Numbered from the stretch's first letter, positions 55,951-63,563 are shown. The stretch: DNA of 64,000 nucleotides from Planctomycetota bacterium (GCA_029777335.1 JAKOSN010000202.1:37698-101697), one strand, 5' to 3'. A program made the numbers and translations. Notes: generated by a model from the letters alone, not told the origin.

Positions 55951-55986
55951 GAACACGCCGTGGAGCCCTTACTCCACGGCGTGTTC
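55951..55986. terminator. Strong stem-loop between converging genes
   Basis: A perfect 15-bp stem (55951-55965 with 55972-55986) with a 6-base loop lies between the plus-strand PVC gene and the minus-strand ferredoxin-MBL gene. It can serve as a terminator in both directions, though no U run is adjacent. Confidence 0.65.
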
Positions 55987-55996
55987 GTTGGGAGTG

Positions 55997-56869
55997 TCAC
56001 CGTTCCAGGCTACTCATCCGCCCCACCAGCTTCTCCAGGTGGTGGCGCATCTCGGTTGCAGCGAGATGCACGCGCTCCCCATGGCCCGGGAGGATCCACT
56101 CAAAAGTCCACGCGAGCAATCGTTGCATCGACTCAATTTGCTTCTCCCAGGAATACCAGCAGTAGTCGTGAAACGCCTCCAGTTGGTTTCCGTGTCGATC
56201 CCAGGCCAGATGATCGCCAGTGAAAAGGAATCGATTTCGTACCAGCAGCACACAATGCCCCCGTGTGTGCCCCGGGGTGGGTATCGCCAGAAAATCTGTT
56301 CCCAGGGGAACGGGTTCGTCTCCCTCCAGCACGACCTCCGCCTCTGGCTGGGCGCTCAACTCCGCCCGATGAATGTAGCGCGTGCTGCCAAACCGCTCCG
56401 CGTAACGCGAAGCATCGGCAACATCATCCTGATGAGTGAGAAAGATGTGGTCCACCCCTCCAAGTTCGCTCAACCGAGCCACCAGACGCGGGAGAAATTT
56501 GGGAGAATCAATCAACCAGTTCCCCGCCGGATGCTGGACAAAATAGCTATTGCCGCCATACGACCGGGGCGAGTTGAAGCCACAGTAATACACCGGAAGT
56601 TCAATCGGCAGAGGAAAATCCCCCATCACCTCCACCGGGCGTTCTTCCCCATCCGTCCCAATCGAGCCCGTGGGACAGCACACCAGCGCGCGCAACGCCT
56701 GGCGCCGTTCCACGGCTGTCATCGGCTGGTGATGGACATAGGCGTGGTTGGGCCCCTCGCCAAACACCGTGGGAGCAATCTGCCGACAGGTGTCACAATC
56801 GATGCAGGTGACATCGACAAAGAAATCCCCCGCGACGTTCTCCTGTACCTGCTTGCTTCGATTGGCCAT
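55997..56869 (-). CDS. Ferredoxin-MBL-fold fusion protein
   Basis: 290 aa from ATG 56869. The N-terminus has a ferredoxin-like cluster motif: C22-IDC-DTC (CxxCxxC) with a later C64/C65-PTGSI. The rest is a metallo-beta-lactamase fold (about 85-290). The first metal motif reads THQDDVAD (146-152), differing from THxHxDH; further on, PTPGHTRGH and GDHLAWD keep the other sites. I recall related plant and cyanobacterial proteins with THRDDVADH, so this is a known but uncharacterised branch. No function is assigned. The neighbour is a TrpF-like gene. Confidence 0.75.
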   Translation of the reverse strand: MANRSKQVQENVAGDFFVDVTCIDCDTCRQIAPTVFGEGPNHAYVHHQPMTAVERRQALRALVCCPTGSIGTDGEERPVEVMGDFPLPIELPVYYCGFNSPRSYGGNSYFVQHPAGNWLIDSPKFLPRLVARLSELGGVDHIFLTHQDDVADASRYAERFGSTRYIHRAELSAQPEAEVVLEGDEPVPLGTDFLAIPTPGHTRGHCVLLVRNRFLFTGDHLAWDRHGNQLEAFHDYCWYSWEKQIESMQRLLAWTFEWILPGHGERVHLAATEMRHHLEKLVGRMSSLER

Positions 56870-56941
56870 CGTTCCTCCTCTCTGGAAAAACTCGACCCAG
56901 TCCAACCTGCGACGGAAAGAGACGTGCTCCTGCAGAGCACG

Positions 56942-57613
56942 CTATCCAGACCGAACACGCGCGAAGAAATCGGTGAGTTTGCTCAGATCAAGCCGCCCCT
57001 CGGTGCGCACTCCCGAGCAGACATCCACTCCCAAGGGATTGACCGCAGCAATGGCCGCGCCGACATTCTCGGGCGTGAGCCCACCGGCGAGAAAGACCGG
57101 CACCGAAACAGCATCACGAATCCGCCGACTCACCTTCCAGTCGTGTACTCGCCCCGTTCCACCGAGTTGTTTCACAGCACGGCGCGGATCGCCCGAATCG
57201 AGCAGGAGGGCATCCACCGCGCCTGCCACCTGAGTCGCCTCGTCCACCGACTCTGGCCCCAGCACATGGATAACCTGAACCAGCCCAATCCCTGGCAGGG
57301 CCTCGCGAAGTCGGCGCAGGTCGTCCCGATCGATCCGATCGCACAACTGGATCGTGGTGACCTGACAGCGGCGCTGCTGCGCAACGATCTCCTTGGGATC
57401 GGTACGACTGGTCAGAAGAAACGTCGCCACCGTACGGGGCACCTGGGGAGCAATAACTCCGATCAGGGCTTCGGAAATCACCCCCGGCCCAGAGGGCATG
57501 GCAGAGACCAACCCGAGCGCCCCCGCCCCCAGTTGAATTGCCAGCTGGGCTTCCTCCAGACTCGCAATACAGCACACTTTCACCAGCGGCAGGTTTTTCG
57601 CATGGATAACCAT
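56942..57613 (-). CDS. Phosphoribosylanthranilate isomerase-like protein
   Basis: 223 aa from ATG 57613; earlier ATGs at 57622 and 57646 are possible. It has the TIM-barrel pattern of PRAI: VKVCCIASLEEAQLA (catalytic Cys in KVC), LLLDSG (catalytic Asp), VFLAGGLTPENV (phosphate binding) and PLGVDVCSGVRT. The usual SPR phosphate-binding motif near residue 40 reads PSGPG instead. The reaction converts N-(5-phosphoribosyl)anthranilate in tryptophan synthesis. There are no other trp genes nearby, so a related isomerase activity is possible. Confidence 0.8.
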   Translation of the reverse strand: MVIHAKNLPLVKVCCIASLEEAQLAIQLGAGALGLVSAMPSGPGVISEALIGVIAPQVPRTVATFLLTSRTDPKEIVAQQRRCQVTTIQLCDRIDRDDLRRLREALPGIGLVQVIHVLGPESVDEATQVAGAVDALLLDSGDPRRAVKQLGGTGRVHDWKVSRRIRDAVSVPVFLAGGLTPENVGAAIAAVNPLGVDVCSGVRTEGRLDLSKLTDFFARVRSG

Positions 57614-57993
57614 GAGGATCATTCCGCACCGAGCAATGTTACTCACTTCCCGTTTCCGCGAACTCGATCAGGGGTTAGGTCGATTCAGACCCTTCCATTC
57701 TACACGCGCTGAAAAAACGCATTTTTTTTGTGAACCATCCACAGATTTGGAGCGTCTGTAGTAGTGGATGAGGAAAATGATCGCCCCCTGAACTGGGGAT
57801 CGAGTGGCTCCAAATCGTTGAGGAATGATCGTGAAGCGTCTGAATTCTTTTCCACTGGAATCACACAACGGCCAGCCGGGCTGGACGTTTCCGGTGCATC
57901 CTCGACGCGGTTGACTCCTGCTCTCTTCTTGCAAGTCCCTTGCAGGCCAGGCGTCAACCGATGTCTGGCCTTTTTTGTTTGTCTGAATTACAG
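57614..57993 (+). ncRNA. Intergenic region with a candidate structured RNA and terminator
   Basis: 380 bases between the TrpF-like gene and the tRNA array. No believable frame is present; 57764-58009 runs into the first tRNA. The stretch up to 57940 contains several short inverted repeats and ends in a strong plus-strand terminator (57940-57977), which suggests a transcript with no coding role. I do not recognise a known RNA family; RNase P, tmRNA and 6S motifs were not found. Confidence 0.3.
57940..57977 (+). terminator. Intrinsic terminator upstream of the tRNA array
   Basis: A stem AGGCCAG/CTGGCCT with a 14-base loop is followed by TTTTTTGTTT on the plus strand. It ends just 17 bases before the first tRNA. 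Confidence 0.75.
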
Positions 57994-58066
57994 GGAATCC
58001 AGGTGTTAGCGGCAGCATCCCTGGCTCTTAACCAGAGAGGTGAGGGTTCGAATCCCTCGGGTTCCA
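57994..58066 (+). tRNA. tRNA-Lys (anticodon CTT)
   Basis: Acceptor GGAATCC pairs with GGGTTCC; the T arm is GAGGG-TTCGAAT-CCCTC; the anticodon loop CTCTTAA lies in a 4-bp stem. The D arm is short and position 8 is A instead of U. No CCA is encoded. First of an array of eleven. Confidence 0.8.
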
Positions 58067-58074
58067 CTACGTAA

Positions 58075-58150
58075 CTGGATGTGGGAGAGCCTGGTCCACT
58101 CCGCCGGCGTCGGAAGCCGGAGATCGCTGGTTCAAATCCAGCCATCCAGA
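58075..58150 (+). tRNA. tRNA-Pro (anticodon CGG)
   Basis: Perfect 7-bp acceptor CTGGATG/CATCCAG; anticodon stem CCGGC/GCCGG with loop GTCGGAA; T arm GCTGG-TTCAAAT-CCAGC; U8 present. The 76-base gene follows the previous one by 8 bases. No CCA is encoded. Confidence 0.88.
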
Positions 58151-58159
58151 CTTTGCAAC

Positions 58160-58244
58160 GGAAGGGCAAGCCAATTGGTGATGGCACCCCGCTTGAACCG
58201 GGACGAGGCAACCGCCCTTGAGGGTTCGACTCCCTCTCCTTCCG
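58160..58244 (+). tRNA. tRNA-Ser (anticodon TGA)
   Basis: 85 bases with a long class-II variable arm. Acceptor GGAAGGG/TCCTTCC (one G-U), anticodon loop CTTGAAC, T arm GAGGG-TTCGACT-CCCTC and discriminator G as expected for Ser. Position 8 is C rather than U. No CCA is encoded. Confidence 0.82.
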
Positions 58245-58252
58245 CTGTCCTA

Positions 58253-58324
58253 GTGCCCGTGGCCGAGCGGCCCAGGCATCGGCCTTCCAAGCCGAACAGG
58301 TGGGTTCAACTCCCACCGGGCACT
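58253..58324 (+). tRNA. tRNA-Gly (anticodon TCC)
   Basis: Perfect acceptor GTGCCCG/CGGGCAC, anticodon stem TCGGC/GCCGA with loop CTTCCAA, T arm GTGGG-TTCAACT-CCCAC, discriminator U. 72 bases. No CCA is encoded. Confidence 0.85.
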
Positions 58325-58335
58325 CTGCTTGTTTT

Positions 58336-58410
58336 GGCTCGGTAGGCAATCTGGCAGACCACTCTCTTTCAGACAGAGAGATGCTGTGGGTTCAACTCCC
58401 ACCTGAGCCA
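58336..58410 (+). tRNA. tRNA, anticodon ambiguous (CAG by best pairing)
   Basis: Acceptor GGCTCGG/CTGAGCC (one G-U), T arm GTGGG-TTCAACT-CCCAC. The best anticodon stem is 6 bp (CTCTCT/AGAGAG) and leaves loop TTCAGAC, so anticodon CAG (Leu); but the variable loop is only 5 bases, not the class-II arm of Leu. A one-base shift would give TCA. The D stem is poorly paired. Confidence 0.6.
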
Positions 58411-58419
58411 CTTCCCTTT

Positions 58420-58492
58420 GCCCTGGCGGACCAGCGGAGTGGTCGTCACCCTCTCAAGGTGAAGATCGTGGGTTCGAATCCCACTCAGGGTA
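58420..58492 (+). tRNA. tRNA-Glu (anticodon CTC)
   Basis: Acceptor GCCCTGG/TCAGGGT with two G-U pairs; D stem GACC/GGTC; anticodon stem TCACC/GGTGA with loop CTCTCAA; T arm GTGGG-TTCGAAT-CCCAC. Position 8 is C. No CCA is encoded. Confidence 0.82.
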
Positions 58493-58528
58493 CTGACAAT
58501 GGGGGTCGAGCACTTACCGTCAAACCAC

Positions 58529-58567
58529 GAGGGTCGGCGTCTTTTGGCATGGCGCTGAGCCGACCTC
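58529..58567. repeat. Imperfect inverted repeat in the gap of the tRNA array
   Basis: In the longest spacer (58493-58592) GAGGGTCGGC (58529-58538) pairs with GCCGACCTC (58559-58567), leaving one bulged G and a 20-base loop. It may be an RNA processing stem or a terminator; no U run follows. Confidence 0.45.
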
Positions 58568-58592
58568 TGTCGGATCCGTCACCCGTCGCGTT

Positions 58593-58667
58593 GTCCTGGT
58601 GGGGCTGTCTGGAGTGCCCGCCGGTCTTTCAAGCCGGAGAACGCGGGTTCAAATCCCGCCCAGGATA
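58593..58667 (+). tRNA. tRNA-Glu (anticodon TTC)
   Basis: Acceptor GTCCTGG/CCAGGAT; D stem GGGC/GCCC; anticodon stem CCGGT/GCCGG with loop CTTTCAA; T arm GCGGG-TTCAAAT-CCCGC; U8 present. No CCA is encoded. Confidence 0.85.
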
Positions 58668-58699
58668 CTCTGAGCCGAGGGGGCTCTCGGCTCGTTTAC

Positions 58700-58772
58700 T
58701 GCGGGGTAGTTCAGGGGTAGCAACGCCGGGCTCTGACCCCGGATGTCGGTGGTTCGAATCCATCCCCCGCAG
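58700..58772 (+). tRNA. tRNA-Gln (anticodon CTG)
   Basis: Acceptor TGCGGGG/CCCCGCA; anticodon stem CCGGG/CCCGG with loop CTCTGAC; T arm GGTGG-TTCGAAT-CCATC; U8 present; discriminator G. The D arm has an extra base. No CCA is encoded. Confidence 0.85.
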
Positions 58773-58801
58773 CCTGTTCGTTCGTCTGGGCGACGATTCC
58801 T

Positions 58802-58875
58802 ATCCCCGGGGTGTGGCGGAGGCACGCCGCCCTGCGAAGGCGGAGGTCATGCAGGTTCGACTCCTGCCGGGGATA
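58802..58875 (+). tRNA. tRNA-Arg (anticodon GCG)
   Basis: Acceptor ATCCCCG/CGGGGAT; anticodon stem CCGCC/GGCGG with loop CTGCGAA; T arm GCAGG-TTCGACT-CCTGC. Position 8 is G. Anticodon GCG is rare in bacteria, where Arg CGN is normally read by ACG edited to ICG. No CCA is encoded. Confidence 0.82.
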
Positions 58876-58889
58876 CTTTGGATAAGTTC

Positions 58890-58914
58890 AGTTTTCAGGG
58901 TTCAGGGTTCAGCC
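58890..58914. repeat. Short tandem repeat in the tRNA-array spacer
   Basis: TTCAGGGTTCAGGGTTCAG, three copies of the 7-base unit TTCAGGG (last partial), inside the 76-base spacer between tRNA-Arg and tRNA-Ile. Its function is unknown. Confidence 0.5.
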
Positions 58915-58951
58915 TGAGGGGGAATGGACCTCTGCAACTCGCGTTCTTGAT

Positions 58952-59024
58952 AGGACCGTGTCCCGAGCGGCGAGGGGCCCGCCTGATACGCGGAGAGACG
59001 CTGGTTCGATTCCAGCCGGTCCTA
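58952..59024 (+). tRNA. tRNA-Ile (anticodon GAT)
   Basis: Perfect acceptor AGGACCG/CGGTCCT; D stem TCCC/GGGG; anticodon stem of 4 bp around loop CTGATAC; T arm GCTGG-TTCGATT-CCAGC; U8 present. No CCA is encoded. Confidence 0.85.
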
Positions 59025-59030
59025 CTGCAC

Positions 59031-59105
59031 AGTCTCGTGGAGCAGCCTGGAGTGCTCGCCACCCTGACATGGTGGAGATCGCCGGTTCGAATCCGGCCGA
59101 GACTA
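59031..59105 (+). tRNA. tRNA-Val (anticodon GAC)
   Basis: Perfect acceptor AGTCTCG/CGAGACT; D stem GAGC/GCTC; anticodon stem CCACC/GGTGG with loop CTGACAT; T arm GCCGG-TTCGAAT-CCGGC; U8 present. Last gene of the array; no CCA is encoded. Confidence 0.88.
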
Positions 59106-59344
59106 CTTCCCTCCTTCCCTCTGTCTGCTCCCCTCTGGATGTCCCGATAGGGGAAATCGTCTCAATTCTGCGGTCTTTTACTATCCTTCTGGGTTCCCCA
59201 CCGTCCGTGGCGCGCTTGGACAGGAGTTTGTTCCTCGTGCGGAACCTTTCGCTCCTGGTGCGGTTGGATAAGGAGAGAGCAAGTCAGAACTCACTGCCAG
59301 GGCTGCCTGCTCGCATCCTTTCTTCCACACAGAGGAGATTGCGC

Positions 59345-59716
59345 ATGGTTCGGTTACTGGCCTGTGCCCTTGCGGGCGCCTTGTTGTTCCTCACTCCGCT
59401 TTCCGCCGATGCCGCCAAGGCGAAGAAGAAAGCCAAGCCCATCAAGGGAACCGTGGTCGAGGTGAAGGGAGAAACCCTCACGATCCGGACCGTCCCGGCC
59501 AAGAAACAAACGGGCGCGAAGCCAGTCGAAAAGGTGTTCAAACTCACCAGCGCCACCAAGGTGGAGAAGGTCTCCGGGAAAAAGACAGAGCAGAAGGTGA
59601 CGCCCGCTGCGGTCAGCGATCTTGCCAAAAATCAAACGGTCACCGTAAGCCACAAGGGCGAAACGGCCACCGTCGTCAAGATTTCCAAAGCGAAGAAGAA
59701 AAAGACGACGACCTGA
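59345..59716 (+). CDS. Small Lys-rich exported protein of unknown function
   Basis: 123 aa from ATG 59345 (an open frame runs upstream, but into the tRNA array). A signal peptide is clear (LLACALAGALLFLTPLSADA). The mature part is basic, with about a quarter Lys (KAKKKAKPIKGTVVEV, then KKKTTT at the end). The middle (GTVVEVKGETLTIRT) resembles a small beta-strand repeat found in OB-like exported proteins. It may bind nucleic acid or polyanions in the periplasm. No family recognised. Confidence 0.7.
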   Translation: MVRLLACALAGALLFLTPLSADAAKAKKKAKPIKGTVVEVKGETLTIRTVPAKKQTGAKPVEKVFKLTSATKVEKVSGKKTEQKVTPAAVSDLAKNQTVTVSHKGETATVVKISKAKKKKTTT

Positions 59717-59756
59717 ACCGCTCCCCACGCTCTATCGTAGAAAGAACACCCCCCTG

Positions 59757-59803
59757 ACCAGGCGTCGGGCCCTGGCGATTCACCTCGCATCCCGACGCCT
59801 GGT
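59757..59803. terminator. Stem-loop between converging genes
   Basis: A perfect 13-bp stem (59757-59769 with 59791-59803) with a 21-base loop lies between the plus-strand gene ending at 59716 and minus-strand glgX ending at 59820. It is a likely bidirectional terminator without a U run. Confidence 0.6.
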
Positions 59804-59819
59804 TACCTTCTCCGTCCGC

Positions 59820-61973
59820 TCATTGATGGGCACTTCCCGGACCATGATCGCGACGCACCCAGCGGAAGACCGCCAGCGATCGTTCACGCAGTGCGAACTC
59901 CTCTCCCATGGGAAAGAACTCGTCCTGGCGGGTCGGATCGCTGGTATCCAGTAGCAACTCCCACTGCTCGTTCACCCCGTGATCGGGGAGAGTGAAGGGG
60001 AACGGTTCGTGATGGGCGTTGAATAAGAGCAGCAGGGTATCGCCAACAATCTTGCGCCCGCGCGAGTCCACCTCGCCAATCAGATCACCGGCCAGGCGCA
60101 CTCCCAGACACCGAAGGGAACTCGCCGTCCACGCCTCGTTGGACATCTCTTGCCCGGATGGTTCATACCAGGTGAGATCCTTGATCTCCGCCCCACGCAG
60201 CGGCCTCCCCTGGAAAAACTTGCGCCGTTGGAGCACCGGCTGCTCTTTCCACAGAGCCACCACCCGGCGCACAAAGTGCAGAAAGCCGTGCTGCTCGGCA
60301 GTCAACTCCCAGTTCAGCCAGGTCAGTTCGCTATCCTGGCAGTAGGTGTTGTTGTTTCCTTGCTGGGTGTGGCTCAGTTCATCGCCTGCGCGCAACATCG
60401 GAACCCCCTGCGAGAGAAAGAGCGTGGCGATGAAATTGCGCTTCTGCCGCTCGCGCAGAGCCATCACGGCGGCATCCTCCGTAGGGCCTTCCACTCCGCA
60501 ATTCCAGCTCAGATTATCGTTCGCTCCATCCCGGTTCTCCTCCCCGTTCGCCTCGTTGTGTTTCTCGTTGTAACTCACCAGATCCTGGAGCGAAAAGCCA
60601 TCGTGGCAGGTGATGAAGTTGATGCTGGCATACGGACTGCGCCCGCTGTGCGCGTAGAGATCACTACTCCCACAGAGCCGCGTGGCAAACTCGGCCGCGG
60701 TGTCGCCATCCCCCTTCCAGAAGCGACGAATGCAATCGCGATACTTCCCATTCCACTCGGTCCAACCGATCGGAAAGTTCCCCACCTGATACCCGCCTTC
60801 ACCCAGATCCCACGGCTCGGCGATCAACTTCACCTGCGACAGCACTGGATCCTGGTGAATGATGTCGAAGAAGGCTCCCAGGCGATCGACCTCGTGCAAT
60901 TCCCGCGCCAGGGTACTCGCCAGGTCGAAGCGAAAGCCGTCAACGTGCATCTCCAGCACCCAGTAGCGCAGCGAATCCATGATCAGCTGGAGCACTCGAG
61001 GATGGAGCATGTTAAGCGTATTGCCACAGCCCGTGTAATCCATGTAGTAACGCTCGTTCTCCTTCACCAACCGATAGTACGCGGAGTTATCAATTCCGCG
61101 AAACGAGAGCGTGGGCCCCAGGTGGCTCCCCTCCGCCGTGTGGTTGTAGACCACATCGAGAATCACCTCCAACCCCGCGGCGTGCAGGGCGCGCACCATC
61201 ATCTTGAATTCCCGCACCGACTCCGCCGGGTTTTCTGGATGCGACGTGTAGCGATTGTCCGGTGCGAGAAACGCCAGGGTGTTGTAGCCCCAGTAGTTGC
61301 TCAAGCCGCGTTCCACCAGGTGCCGATCATCCACATGATGATGCACCGGCAGCAGCTCGACCGTGGTAACGCCAAGATCGAGAAGGTAGTCGATGGCCGC
61401 CGCGGTCGTCAGCCCGGCGTAGGTGCCACGGAAGAGGTCTGGAACGGCAGGATTCTGACACGTGAATCCCTTCACGTGCATTTCATAGATCACCGTTTTG
61501 TGCCAGGGAATCCCCGGTGGACGATCGTCGCCCCAGGTAAAGGCTGGATCGACCACCACACCCAGGGGAGCGAAGGGGGCATTATCGCGGGTATCCATCG
61601 AGAGATCCTCCGCCGGATCGCCGATGCGATACCCAAACATTTCATCGCTCCACCGGACCTTGCGCCCGACCGCCTTGGCATAGGGATCGAGCACCACCTT
61701 GGAGGGATTAAACCGATGGCCCTCTTCCGGCGCGTACGGGCCATGCACGCGATAGCCGTAGAGTTGTCCCGGACGCACGTCCGGCAAAGCCACATGCCAG
61801 ACCTGATCGGTTTGATTGGGGATGGCGATGCGGTGCGACTCTTCCTTGTCATGAACCGAATCGAACAGACACAATTCCACCTGGGTCGCGTGCTCCGAGA
61901 AGAGAGCAAAGTTGACCGTTGCTCCGTTCCAGGTGGCTCCAAGCGGATAGGGACTTCCGGGCCAAACACGCAT
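59820..61973 (-). CDS. glgX: Glycogen debranching enzyme GlgX
   Basis: 717 aa from ATG 61973, with GGGAGAG upstream. A CBM48 domain lies at the N-terminus (SPYPLGATWNGATVNFALFSEHA). The GH13 barrel follows with catalytic Asp in VDGFRFDLASTL, Glu in LIAEPWDLGEGGYQVGNFP and Asp in INFITCHDGFSLQDLVSYNEKHNEANGE. It hydrolyses alpha-1,6 branches of phosphorylase-limit glycogen. No other glg genes are in the window. Confidence 0.95.
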   Translation of the reverse strand: MRVWPGSPYPLGATWNGATVNFALFSEHATQVELCLFDSVHDKEESHRIAIPNQTDQVWHVALPDVRPGQLYGYRVHGPYAPEEGHRFNPSKVVLDPYAKAVGRKVRWSDEMFGYRIGDPAEDLSMDTRDNAPFAPLGVVVDPAFTWGDDRPPGIPWHKTVIYEMHVKGFTCQNPAVPDLFRGTYAGLTTAAAIDYLLDLGVTTVELLPVHHHVDDRHLVERGLSNYWGYNTLAFLAPDNRYTSHPENPAESVREFKMMVRALHAAGLEVILDVVYNHTAEGSHLGPTLSFRGIDNSAYYRLVKENERYYMDYTGCGNTLNMLHPRVLQLIMDSLRYWVLEMHVDGFRFDLASTLARELHEVDRLGAFFDIIHQDPVLSQVKLIAEPWDLGEGGYQVGNFPIGWTEWNGKYRDCIRRFWKGDGDTAAEFATRLCGSSDLYAHSGRSPYASINFITCHDGFSLQDLVSYNEKHNEANGEENRDGANDNLSWNCGVEGPTEDAAVMALRERQKRNFIATLFLSQGVPMLRAGDELSHTQQGNNNTYCQDSELTWLNWELTAEQHGFLHFVRRVVALWKEQPVLQRRKFFQGRPLRGAEIKDLTWYEPSGQEMSNEAWTASSLRCLGVRLAGDLIGEVDSRGRKIVGDTLLLLFNAHHEPFPFTLPDHGVNEQWELLLDTSDPTRQDEFFPMGEEFALRERSLAVFRWVRRDHGPGSAHQ

Positions 61974-62081
61974 CAACAACTCTCCCAGCGCAAAGGGTAA
62001 AGGAGATGCGTCATGGTGTGTCCACTGCTACCACGGAAAGACCCCCGCGAGGAAACCACACCAAACGCATCCTCGCTTCGT

Positions 62082-63254
62082 TCATCGGACAACAGCCTGC
62101 ACAGCACGACGCAGGTAGTCCTCGAATTCCCATTCCCCACTGCTCCCCGTTTGCCGCACCACCACAAGATCGAGGCTGGGGACAAAGGCAATCAATTGCC
62201 CCCCAGACCCTGGCTTGAACCGCGCATCGCCGGGAAGGCCCTTCCCTCGGCCGTCACTGAGCCGTGCCGGCAACTCCCACCCGTGCGACCACGATTCCGC
62301 ATCGCGATGAAAACTCTTGATCCCCTTCACTTCGTGCGTTGGTTTGGCGGTCTGGTCAATGAACCAGCGCGGGATCACCTGGCGTTCCTGCCAGCGCCCC
62401 TTGTGGAGCATGCAGTAACAGATGCGAGCGAGATCACGGGCTGCTAGTCCAACCGCATGCGACGGATGCTTGCCGTGCTTGGCGTCCCCCTCGAACCCCT
62501 CAAACCACCACTTCTCGATTCCGATCGGCTTGAGCAACCGTTCCTGAGCGTAGCGATCATAAGGCATCCCGGTGACGGTCTCGCACACCAGCGACGCGTG
62601 GTAGAGCCCGTGGGTCGAATAGCCAAGATCCTTCCCTGGATCGAAGGCCAGCTGGGTGGTTTTCCGATCGCCGGTGTGGCCAAGGATCCACTGCCACGGC
62701 CCCTTGTTGGGGGCACCCGTTGATTCCGGCGTCAATCCCGAGGTGTGGTTGAGGAGTTGTTTCACCGTGATCTGGGCTTTGCGCGGATCGCTCAGCGGTT
62801 GCGCCCAGGGGATGTAATCAAACGCTTTATCGTCGAACGACATCTTGCGCGGGAGACGTCCCTTCTGACTTTCCTCCGAGGCGATCGCGAGCACCGTGGC
62901 GCAGATGGCCTTGGCACAGGATTTAACATTCCCCGTGTCGGTTTTTGCGCTGTGCTTGCGTTCCACCTCCAGAACAATGTACCCACGGCGAATGACGACG
63001 GCGGCAAAATCTCTTCGATCAGACTGGACTAACCAGCGCTCCAACTCCGCGAGTTTTTGCGGATCCATTCCAGCCACGCGGCGAATCTTCTCAGCATCGC
63101 GCAGGACGCGCCAGCCGCCTGCTGATTCCGGTGGGGGAAAGTACACCGTCTTCTCCGCACGTTGACCGAGCTCCTGAGCCCGGCTCCACCGTCCGGGAAT
63201 GGTCAGGCTGAGAAAAACCAGAAGCCCAACCAACGGGGTCTTCATGGCGTGCAT
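62082..63254 (-). CDS. Serine hydrolase of the beta-lactamase/DD-peptidase fold
   Basis: 390 aa from ATG 63254, with GGAGG eight bases upstream. A signal peptide is visible (MKTPLVGLLVFLSLTIPG). The SxxK nucleophile is S112-CA-K115 in KSCAKAICATV; a second site YSTHGLYH may correspond to YxN; the C-terminal block KPGSGGQLIAF replaces the usual H/KTG. Family members are class-C-like hydrolases, esterases or D-aminopeptidases. Periplasmic action is likely. The substrate is unknown. Confidence 0.85.
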   Translation of the reverse strand: MHAMKTPLVGLLVFLSLTIPGRWSRAQELGQRAEKTVYFPPPESAGGWRVLRDAEKIRRVAGMDPQKLAELERWLVQSDRRDFAAVVIRRGYIVLEVERKHSAKTDTGNVKSCAKAICATVLAIASEESQKGRLPRKMSFDDKAFDYIPWAQPLSDPRKAQITVKQLLNHTSGLTPESTGAPNKGPWQWILGHTGDRKTTQLAFDPGKDLGYSTHGLYHASLVCETVTGMPYDRYAQERLLKPIGIEKWWFEGFEGDAKHGKHPSHAVGLAARDLARICYCMLHKGRWQERQVIPRWFIDQTAKPTHEVKGIKSFHRDAESWSHGWELPARLSDGRGKGLPGDARFKPGSGGQLIAFVPSLDLVVVRQTGSSGEWEFEDYLRRAVQAVVR

Positions 63255-63563
63255 CACGATCACCTCCTGGAGAGTGGGAAGAACCGCGTCTCAATGCGGA
63301 GTTGCATTCTATAGATCCCCTGCAACAAGAAGGATACCGCCTTCCGCACAGGGAGTTCAGGAACACGTTCGCACCAGCGAGAAGCGCGACCGTCTGCAAA
63401 ATGATGAGAATTTTGCTAGGACCACATCGGCCGGCGGGGTAAAAGAAGAAACGAGCCGGCAAGCGGTTGTGCCAGGGCGACCGGAGTCCCCCTTGCTCAC
63501 CACGCCGTCGAGATGCCCCGCCCCTGAGGATGCTTCCCTTCACCCAAAAAACCTGGAGGAATC
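63255..63563. other. Divergent intergenic region without a recognised gene
   Basis: 309 bases between the beta-lactamase-fold gene and the sulfatase gene. GGAGG precedes the first and TGGAGGA the second. No promoter pair, terminator or small gene stands out on either strand. Confidence 0.4.

Noticed and set aside
58493..58592. A possible further tRNA in the gap of the array
   Set aside because: No T arm (GTTCGA-like) or acceptor pairing; only an inverted repeat is seen.
58958..59344. N-terminal extension of the Lys-rich protein frame
   Set aside because: It runs through tRNA-Ile and tRNA-Val; the signal peptide starts at 59345.
60150..62000. 616-aa open frame on the plus strand opposite glgX
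   Set aside because: It is the antisense shadow of GlgX in a GC-rich gene; it has no family features and many His/Gln/Arg-rich segments.
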